Of a stretch of 64,000 nucleotides of DNA, positions 58,373 to 64,000 are shown in pieces (position 1 is the first letter of the stretch; every line of letters starts with the position of its first letter). A model generated the notes under the pieces. It was given only the letters and a program-made list of their open reading frames with translations, searched no databases and was not told the DNA's origin. This DNA comes from Xanthomonas arboricola pv. populi (GTDB lineage: Bacteria > Pseudomonadota > Gammaproteobacteria > Xanthomonadales > Xanthomonadaceae), in assembly GCF_002939945.1 (NCBI RefSeq), contig NZ_MDEB01000004.1, forward strand, positions 310,001 through 374,000, read 5' to 3'. Made by a program: the position numbers and the translations under genes.

Positions 58373-58921
58373 TCAGCCCTCATTGCGTTCCATGCCATCA
58401 GCGGCGGCGTTGAGTAGCGCGGCAATGCGTGTGGTTTCTGCATCCGTCCATTGCCCGTGCCGCGCGAACAGGCCGTGTTTGATGCGGTGAATGGCCTCGC
58501 GAATCGGCGCCGGGGTCTGCGCCTTGATCAGCTCGCGCGCGCGGCGGTGGGTGCGGGCCAGTGCCGCGTCGAGTGCCTCGCGCTGCTGTGCCACGTGCGT
58601 GCGGCCGGACGCGGTGACCTGATAGCGCTTGCGGCCCTCGTCCAGCGCGGTCTGCACCCAGCCATCGGCTTCGAGTTGCGCCAGTGCCGGATAGATGGCG
58701 CCCGCGCTAGGGGTGTAAAGGCCTTTGAACAGCGCGGTGATCTGCCGCATCAATTCGTAGCCGTGGTGCGGCTGTTGCTCGATCAGCGCCAGCAGCAATA
58801 GGCGCAGGTCGCCATGTTCCAGTGGTCGCGCGCGCCCACCGCCGCCGCGGCGCTTGGCGGTGGGCACAAGGGACGGATCGAGCTCGTTCGGCAAGTCGTG
58901 CTGGCAGGAGCGCATCGTCAT
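58373..58921 (-). CDS. PadR-family regulator, YqjI-like
   Basis: 182 residues. The winged helix of the PadR family is seen in LLLLALIEQQPHHGYELMRQITALFKGLYTPSAGAIYPALAQLEADGWVQ and YQVTASGRTHV. A His/Gly/Arg-containing N-terminal extension resembles the metal-binding tail of E. coli YqjI, a nickel-responsive repressor of yqjH, though it is not His-rich. A palindrome TTCGATATATCGAA at its own start suggests autoregulation. Its likely target is the flavoprotein downstream. Confidence 0.88.
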   Translation of the reverse strand: MTMRSCQHDLPNELDPSLVPTAKRRGGGGRARPLEHGDLRLLLLALIEQQPHHGYELMRQITALFKGLYTPSAGAIYPALAQLEADGWVQTALDEGRKRYQVTASGRTHVAQQREALDAALARTHRRARELIKAQTPAPIREAIHRIKHGLFARHGQWTDAETTRIAALLNAAADGMERNEG

Positions 58922-58957
58922 TCGATATATCGAATCATAGAGAAAAGATATATCGAA
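58921..58957. promoter_or_regulatory. PadR/YqjI-type double operator
   Basis: TTCGATATATCGAA (58921-58934) is a perfect palindrome that begins at the regulator's own start codon; a second copy, GATATATCGAA (58947-58957), lacks the left three bases. Paired sites suit a dimer-of-dimers repressor. Confidence 0.75.
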
Positions 58958-59055
58958 GCGAGGCTGCCCGCAAGCACGGACTGTCGCCCTGGCTAGTCAG
59001 CCTGCCTGTGCCTGCGCCCGTGCTGCAATGCGACTAGACACCGCCACCCCCCATA

Positions 59056-59068
59056 ATTACGATGTAAT
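59056..59068. promoter_or_regulatory. candidate LysR-type (MdcR) site before mdcA
   Basis: ATTAC-GAT-GTAAT, a perfect inverted repeat within an AT-rich patch (TAATTACGATGTAATTAAT) 40 nt before mdcA, fits a LysR-type activator site of the malonate operon. The regulator gene is outside the window. Confidence 0.55.
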
Positions 59069-59107
59069 TAATCGGAGATTACGGGCGCCGCCCGGTGAGG
59101 CAGACGC

Positions 59108-60754
59108 ATGAGTCGACAGTGGGACACCCAGGCCGAAAGCCGGCGCCAGCGCCTGCAGCGGGCCGCCGCGGTGGCGCCGCAGGGGCGCGTGGTGGCCGCC
59201 GACGACGTGGTGGCGCTGCTGGAAGCGGTGATCGAGCCGGGCGACCGCGTCTGCCTGGAAGGCAACAACCAGAAGCAGGCCGACTTCCTGGCACGCTGCC
59301 TCACCGAGGTGGCCCCGGCGCGCGTGCACGACCTGCACATGGTGCAATCGGTGTTGTCGCTGCCCGCGCATCTGGATGTGTTCGAGCGCGGCATCGCCAA
59401 GCGGCTGGATTTCTCGTTCTCCGGCCCGCAGGCCGCGCGCCTGGCCGGGCTGGTCGGCGAGGGCCGCATCGAGATCGGCGCCATCCACACCTACCTGGAA
59501 TTGTTCGGCCGCTACTTCATCGACCTGACACCGCGCATCGCGCTGGTCACCGCGCAGGCCGCCGACCGCCACGGCAATCTCTACACCGGCCCCAACACCG
59601 AAGACACTCCGGTGATCGTGGAGGCCACCGCGTTCAAGGGCGGCATCGTCATCGCGCAGGTCAACGAGATCGTCGACACGCTGCCGCGCGTGGATATCCC
59701 GGCCGACTGGGTGGACTTCGTTACCCAGGCGCCCAGGCCCAACTACATCGAACCGCTGTTCACCCGCGACCCGGCGCAGATCTCCGAGATCCAGGTGTTG
59801 ATGGCGATGATGGCGATCAAGGGCATCTATGCCGAGTACGGCGTGGACCGGCTCAACCACGGCATCGGCTTTGACACCGCCGCGATTGAATTGCTGCTGC
59901 CCACCTATGCCGAATCGCTGGGGCTGAAGGGCAAGATCTGCCGGCACTGGGCGCTCAACCCGCATCCGGCGCTGATCCCGGCGATCGAATCGGGCTTCGT
60001 GCACTCGGTGCATTCGTTCGGTTCGGAACTGGGCATGGAGGCCTACATCGCCGCGCGCCCGGACATCTTCTTTACCGGTGCCGACGGCAGCATGCGCTCC
60101 AATCGTGCGCTGTCGCAGACCGCCGGCTTGTACGCCTGCGACATGTTCATCGGCTCCACCCTGCAGATCGATCTGCAGGGCAACAGCTCCACCGCCACGC
60201 GCGACCGCATCGCCGGTTTCGGCGGCGCGCCCAACATGGGCTCGGATGCGCGCGGCCGCCGGCACGCCAGCGACGCCTGGCTCAAGGCCGGGCGCGAGGC
60301 GGCGCGTCCCGGCGAGATGCCGCGCGGACGCAAGCTGGTGGTGCAGATGGTGGAAACCTTCCGCGAGCACATGGCGCCGGCCTTCGTCGACAGGCTCGAT
60401 GCCTGGGAACTGGCCGAGCGCGCCAACATGCCGCTGCCGCCGGTGATGATCTACGGCGACGACGTCAGCCATGTGCTCACCGAAGAAGGCATTGCCAACC
60501 TGTTGCTGTGTCGCACGCCGGAAGAGCGCGAACAGGCCATTCGTGGCGTGTCCGGGTATACCGCCGTCGGCCTGGGCCGCGACAAGCGCGCGGTGGAAAA
60601 CCTGCGCGATCGCGGCGTCATCAAGCGGCCGGACGACCTGGGCATCCGGCCACGCGATGCCACGCGCGACCTGCTCGCCGCGCGCACGGTCAAGGATCTG
60701 GTGCGCTGGTCCGGCGGGTTGTACGACCCGCCCAAACGTTTTCGCAACTGGTAG
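59108..60754 (+). CDS. mdcA: malonate decarboxylase alpha subunit
   Basis: 548 residues. MdcA is the acetyl-S-ACP:malonate ACP transferase of the soluble malonate decarboxylase, swapping acetyl for malonyl on the carrier protein. It shows EPGDRVCLEGNNQKQADFLAR, TPRIALVTAQAADRHGNLYTGPNTEDTPVIVEATAF, GFVHSVHSFGSELGMEAYIAARPDI and FGGAPNMGSDARGRRH. Normal length. It starts the operon mdcA-C-D-E-G-B. Confidence 0.97.
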   Translation: MSRQWDTQAESRRQRLQRAAAVAPQGRVVAADDVVALLEAVIEPGDRVCLEGNNQKQADFLARCLTEVAPARVHDLHMVQSVLSLPAHLDVFERGIAKRLDFSFSGPQAARLAGLVGEGRIEIGAIHTYLELFGRYFIDLTPRIALVTAQAADRHGNLYTGPNTEDTPVIVEATAFKGGIVIAQVNEIVDTLPRVDIPADWVDFVTQAPRPNYIEPLFTRDPAQISEIQVLMAMMAIKGIYAEYGVDRLNHGIGFDTAAIELLLPTYAESLGLKGKICRHWALNPHPALIPAIESGFVHSVHSFGSELGMEAYIAARPDIFFTGADGSMRSNRALSQTAGLYACDMFIGSTLQIDLQGNSSTATRDRIAGFGGAPNMGSDARGRRHASDAWLKAGREAARPGEMPRGRKLVVQMVETFREHMAPAFVDRLDAWELAERANMPLPPVMIYGDDVSHVLTEEGIANLLLCRTPEEREQAIRGVSGYTAVGLGRDKRAVENLRDRGVIKRPDDLGIRPRDATRDLLAARTVKDLVRWSGGLYDPPKRFRNW

Positions 60755-60763
60755 GGGCACGGC

Positions 60764-61081
60764 ATGGAAACCCTGCGGTATCGCTTCAATGGCCAGCATG
60801 GCGCGCGCGCCGGGCTGGAGCATGCGCTGGTCGGCGTGGTCGCCTCCGGCAACCTGGAAGTGCTGGTCGAGCGCGTGCCGCTGGACGGCGCGATGGAGAT
60901 CGAGATCCTCACCGCCGCACGCGGTTTCGGCGCGATCTGGCAGGCGGTGCTGGACGATTTCGCCGCGCGCCATCCACTGCGCGATGTGCGCATCAGCATC
61001 AACGATGTCGGCGCCACGCCCGCGGTGGTGAGCCTGCGCCTGGAACAGGCGCTGGACGCCCTGCAGGGAGCTACCGCATGA
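60764..61081 (+). CDS. mdcC: malonate decarboxylase acyl carrier protein (delta)
   Basis: 105 residues. MdcC carries the 2'-(5''-phosphoribosyl)-3'-dephospho-CoA arm on a conserved Ser; VGVVASGNLEVLVE contains the prosthetic-group Ser in the GxVxSGxLEVL motif. ISINDVGATPAVVSLRLEQALD ends the protein. It starts 9 nt after mdcA. A REP palindrome separates it from mdcD. Confidence 0.95.
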   Translation: METLRYRFNGQHGARAGLEHALVGVVASGNLEVLVERVPLDGAMEIEILTAARGFGAIWQAVLDDFAARHPLRDVRISINDVGATPAVVSLRLEQALDALQGATA

Positions 61082-61098
61082 GCCGCCGCAGTCACCCC

Positions 61099-61166
61099 GT
61101 AGGAGCGCACCCGGGCGCGACAGGCTTTCCCGGTAATGCCCCGGTCGCGCCCGGGTGCGCTCCTAC
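61099..61166. repeat. REP-like palindrome inside the mdc operon
   Basis: GTAGGAGCGCACCCGGGCGC ... GGTGCGCTCCTAC. The arms are near-perfect inverted repeats around a short loop. It is the only sizeable gap in the operon, 18 nt after mdcC and 21 nt before mdcD. Confidence 0.92.
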
Positions 61167-61187
61167 GCCAGTCATCCGGAGCCACGC

Positions 61188-62108
61188 ATGAGCACCACCA
61201 TCCCCATGGCCGAGCGCAGCTATTACGAAGCCGACGCACGCGAACGTATCGATGGCATGCTGGATGCCGGCAGCTTCGACGAATTCGTCGGTCCGCGCCG
61301 TCGCCTGATCAGCCCGCATCTGGCCCAGCTCGATACGCCCGGCGCCTTCGATGACGGCATCGTCGTCGGCGAAGGCACGCTGCGTGGGCGCACCGTGCTG
61401 ATCGCCGCGCAGCAAGGCGCTTTCATGGGCGGCGGCGTCGGCGAGGTGCATGGCGCCAAGCTCACCGGTCTGCTCGAACGCGCGGCGGCCACGCAGCCGG
61501 ACGCGGTGCTGTTGCTGCTCGACACCGGCGGCGTGCGCCTGCACGAAGCCAACGCCGGCCTGATCGCCATCTCCGAAATCATGCGCGCCACCTTGGACAC
61601 GCGCGCCGCCGGCGTGGCGGTGCTGGCCTTGATCGGCAGCGGCAATGGCGCCTTCGGCGGCATGGGCATCGTGGCGCGCTGCTGCAGCGCGGTGATCATG
61701 TCCGAAGAAGGCCGCCTGTCGTTGTCCGGCCCGGACGTGATCGAAACCGTGCGCGGTGTGGAAGAGTTCGACGCACGCGACCGCGCCCTGGTGTGGCGCG
61801 TCACCGGCGGCAAGCACCGCTATCTGCTGGGCGAGGCGCAGACGCTGGTGGCCGACCGCATCGCCGCGTTCGCCGATGCCGCCGCGCAGGCGCTGGACAC
61901 ACTGACCGAGCCGGCGGGCGAGGCCGCACTGCAGGCATTGGAAGTGGCGCATCAACAACTGTCCAGGCGCATCGCCGCCTATGGCGATTGCCGCGATGGG
62001 CTGGAGATCTGGCAACGCCAGGGCATCGTCGATGCGAAGCGGCTGCCGCTGCTGGACACCGACGCCTTCCTTGCCGCCACCGCCGACCGGAGCACGCCAT
62101 GCAACTGA
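61188..62108 (+). CDS. mdcD: malonate decarboxylase beta subunit
   Basis: 306 residues. With MdcE it forms the decarboxylase that releases CO2 from malonyl-ACP. Carboxyltransferase fold: [84 protein letters not shown] 61188 is chosen; an earlier in-frame start lies inside the REP. It overlaps mdcE by 10 nt. Confidence 0.96.
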   Translation: MSTTIPMAERSYYEADARERIDGMLDAGSFDEFVGPRRRLISPHLAQLDTPGAFDDGIVVGEGTLRGRTVLIAAQQGAFMGGGVGEVHGAKLTGLLERAAATQPDAVLLLLDTGGVRLHEANAGLIAISEIMRATLDTRAAGVAVLALIGSGNGAFGGMGIVARCCSAVIMSEEGRLSLSGPDVIETVRGVEEFDARDRALVWRVTGGKHRYLLGEAQTLVADRIAAFADAAAQALDTLTEPAGEAALQALEVAHQQLSRRIAAYGDCRDGLEIWQRQGIVDAKRLPLLDTDAFLAATADRSTPCN

Positions 62109-62803
62109 GCCAACTGCTGGACCAGCTGTTTCCGCTCGGCCACGCCATCGCCCGCAACGACGATGTGCTCACCGGCAGCGCCACCACAGCCGCGGGCGAG
62201 GTCACCGTGATCGGCACCACCAACAAGCTGGAAGTCGGTGTGGACCACGCGCTGGCACTGGCGGCGACCGTGTTGGCGAGCACGCGCGCGCATCCGCAGC
62301 GGCCGATCGTGATGCTGGCCGATACCGCCGGGCAACGGCTGGCGCGCCGCGACGAGCTGCTCGGCATCAATGGTTACTTCGCGCATCTGGCATGCACGCT
62401 GGATCTGGCGCGCAAGCGCGGCGCGCGGCTGGTCACGCTGGTCTATGGCGAATCGGTCAGCGGCGGCTTTCTGTCGTTCGGTCTGATGGCCGACCATATC
62501 CACGCGTTGCCGGATGCGCAGATCCGCGTGATGGATCTGCGCGCGATGGCGCGCGTCACCAAGCAGAGCGTGGACACCTTGCAGGCGCTGAGCAAGAGCT
62601 CGCCGGTGTTCGCGCCCGGAGTGGAGAACTACGTGCGCATGGGCGCGGTGGAGTCGCTGTGGGACGGCGACCTGGCGCAGGCACTGCTCGACGCCCTGGC
62701 CGCGCCCAGCGATGGCGACCAACGCCGGGCACTGGGCGCGCAGCGTGGCGGGCGCACCCTGGCGCGCGATGTCGCTGCGGCCGTGGCCGCAGGCGAGGCC
62801 TGA
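62099..62803 (+). CDS. mdcE: malonate decarboxylase gamma subunit
   Basis: 234 residues. Second carboxyltransferase-like subunit: [92 protein letters not shown] and [22 protein letters not shown]. The longer open frame upstream is the alternative frame of mdcD. It ends 2 nt before the mdcG start. Confidence 0.95.
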   Translation: MQLSQLLDQLFPLGHAIARNDDVLTGSATTAAGEVTVIGTTNKLEVGVDHALALAATVLASTRAHPQRPIVMLADTAGQRLARRDELLGINGYFAHLACTLDLARKRGARLVTLVYGESVSGGFLSFGLMADHIHALPDAQIRVMDLRAMARVTKQSVDTLQALSKSSPVFAPGVENYVRMGAVESLWDGDLAQALLDALAAPSDGDQRRALGAQRGGRTLARDVAAAVAAGEA

Positions 62804-62805
62804 GC

Positions 62806-63447
62806 ATGCCCGCCCGCCATGCACTGGTGTGGTTGCATCCAGGCGCGCGCTGGCAAGCGCTGACGCCGGGTGCGCAGCCACGGCTGCAGCAGTGGTTTGC
62901 TGCAGGTCTGCCGGCAGTGGTGGCGCGTTGCGATGGTAGCGAGGCACCCGGCAGCCTGCGGCTGGGCGTGCCGTTGCCGCCAGACGAAGGCAAGCAGCGC
63001 CTGGCATTGAGCGCCAGCATGGACGAGGTCGCGCGCAGCACCGCGCCATTGGCGCTGGATGCCGTGATCGCAGCCGCACCCGCCGCGATGCAGCCTGCAT
63101 TGCAGGCCTTGCTGGCGCAGTGCAATGCCAACGCTCTGCAGCCGCGTGTCTTTGGCAGCGTTGCATGGCAGGCCATTACCGGGCTTGCGTATGTGCACGC
63201 GCAATCGGATCTAGACCTGTTGTGGTCCATCGCCACACCCGAGCAGGCGCAGGCAGTGGTGATAGTGCTGCAGCGCTGGGAACAGCGCCACGGGTTGCGC
63301 GCAGACGGCGAACTGCTGCTGCCCGACGACACCGCGGTGAACTGGCGCGAATACGCCGGCAGCGCGCAACAGATCTTGGTGAAGTCCTTCAACGGCTGCC
63401 GCTTGCTGCCGCGCACCGCGCTGTTTCCGGTATGGAGCGCGGCATGA
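62806..63447 (+). CDS. mdcG: malonate decarboxylase holo-ACP synthase
   Basis: 213 residues. MdcG transfers the phosphoribosyl-dephospho-CoA precursor made by MdcB onto the MdcC serine. The nucleotidyltransferase motif [25 protein letters not shown] contains the paired Asp of the active site; [21 protein letters not shown] ends the protein. Length is usual. It overlaps mdcB (ATGA). Confidence 0.94.
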   Translation: MPARHALVWLHPGARWQALTPGAQPRLQQWFAAGLPAVVARCDGSEAPGSLRLGVPLPPDEGKQRLALSASMDEVARSTAPLALDAVIAAAPAAMQPALQALLAQCNANALQPRVFGSVAWQAITGLAYVHAQSDLDLLWSIATPEQAQAVVIVLQRWEQRHGLRADGELLLPDDTAVNWREYAGSAQQILVKSFNGCRLLPRTALFPVWSAA

Positions 63448-64000
63448 GCACACTGGCCGAACGCACTGCCGATGCCAGGCGCTCCGTGACGCCTTGCAAC
63501 GCGGTGGAGCGGCAGCGGCGAGTGACAGGAGCGAAAGAAACAGGCATCGCACCATCCCTGGTTAATGCGGCCAGCCAATCGACGCACCTGATTCGTGCCG
63601 ATCGCGAAGCGACGCTCGCACCGACACCGGCACCGGCGCACGACGTACCACCGCAGCCGCTACTGCGCCTCGCGCTCGAAGGCGCTGGTTCGAACCGCGT
63701 GCATGCGTCATCGCGCGCTGCACGCACGCATGGCGAGCTGCAAGACAGTGCAGCCAGACAAGACGCATCGCATCCCGAAGCCGGCACCGCCAGCGCACTG
63801 GCGCATCGGCTGGGTCGGCTGGCGGTCGCCGCCCTGCATACGGAACTCGGCTGCGCGCCCAAGCCCGGCCTGGTCACGCCGTTCGACAGCGGCAGCCATG
63901 CCGATATGGACGCGTCGACATTTCTGCGCAGCCTGTTTGCCCTGCGCGGCTACTTCGTCGCGATTGCACAGGCGGGCATCGATAACGCCCCGTTCGAGCA
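63444..64000 (+). CDS. mdcB: triphosphoribosyl-dephospho-CoA synthase, N-terminal part
   Basis: The frame is open to the window edge (185 codons seen). MdcB makes the prosthetic-group precursor for MdcC from ATP and dephospho-CoA. The family start is recognisable from [49 protein letters not shown]. Before it lies an unusual low-complexity extension of about 115 residues, rich in Ala, Arg, Ser and Thr; the true start could be later. It overlaps mdcG by 4 nt, so the ATG at 63444 is plausible. Confidence 0.88.
   Translation, partial: MSTLAERTADARRSVTPCNAVERQRRVTGAKETGIAPSLVNAASQSTHLIRADREATLAPTPAPAHDVPPQPLLRLALEGAGSNRVHASSRAARTHGELQDSAARQDASHPEAGTASALAHRLGRLAVAALHTELGCAPKPGLVTPFDSGSHADMDASTFLRSLFALRGYFVAIAQAGIDNAPFE

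Overview
The window looks like a chromosomal segment of a Xanthomonas species (Gammaproteobacteria, Lysobacterales). The evidence is the high GC, a gene order I associate with this genus (FUSC-purD-purH-fis-DUF3426-prmA, accC/accB-aroQ-dsbD-cutA, groS-groL), an ice nucleation protein, many TonB-dependent receptors, and short intergenic repeats of xanthomonad type. I cannot fix the species from the sequence alone. Coordinates were read by hand; start codons are the least certain part.

Layout. 1-6.3 kb: end of an MFS transporter, then on the minus strand a FUSC membrane protein, purD and purH. 6.3-9.6 kb: a decayed CDP-alcohol phosphatidyltransferase fragment and a short ice nucleation protein gene. 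9.9-13.8 kb: fis, a DUF3426 protein, an XRE regulator divergent from a small membrane protein, and prmA. 14.1-15.4 kb: two unknown exported or membrane proteins. 15.7-21.7 kb: accC, a four-helix-bundle (23S IVP-like) gene, accB, aroQ, dsbD and cutA. 22-26.4 kb: a secreted endonuclease I with a lamin-tail domain, then groS-groL with a sigma32-type promoter and a degenerate CIRCE. 26.5-30 kb: a tandem REP array and a TonB receptor behind a LacI-type palindrome. 30.6-31.9 kb: aroG behind an aromatic-rich leader peptide and attenuator. 32.3-39 kb: an acetyl-CoA hydrolase/CoA-transferase and two tandem AsmA-like proteins. 39.3-45.9 kb: a Fur-box-led fecI-fecR-fecA set with PepSY, DUF3649 and DUF3325 membrane proteins. 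46.2-54.1 kb: glnE, a queuosine-precursor transporter, a DUF2145 pair, an ELM1-like protein, a nitroreductase and a YceI lipoprotein. 54.1-57.1 kb: an AT-rich island with two Cys-rich peptide genes around a frameshifted radical SAM gene, a Tat-exported protein, and an IS5-type element. 57.2-59 kb: a siderophore-interacting flavoprotein and a PadR regulator resembling E. coli yqjH/yqjI. 59.1-64 kb: the malonate decarboxylase operon mdcACDEG and the start of mdcB.

Three observations stand out. (1) A leader peptide with seven aromatic codons out of eight lies between mutually exclusive terminator and antiterminator stems directly before aroG, which is the classic layout of ribosome-mediated attenuation. 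(2) A family of GGGAATC-heptamer elements sits directly behind stop codons. Three full-length copies lie sense-oriented inside the purH-purD, accB-accC and groS-groL gaps, and the accB-accC copy carries a 23S-IVP-like gene. (3) A compact RiPP-like cluster has two paralogous precursors sharing a leader motif, a radical SAM gene interrupted by a one-base frameshift, and a Tat-exported partner. It lies in foreign-looking AT-rich DNA next to an insertion sequence.
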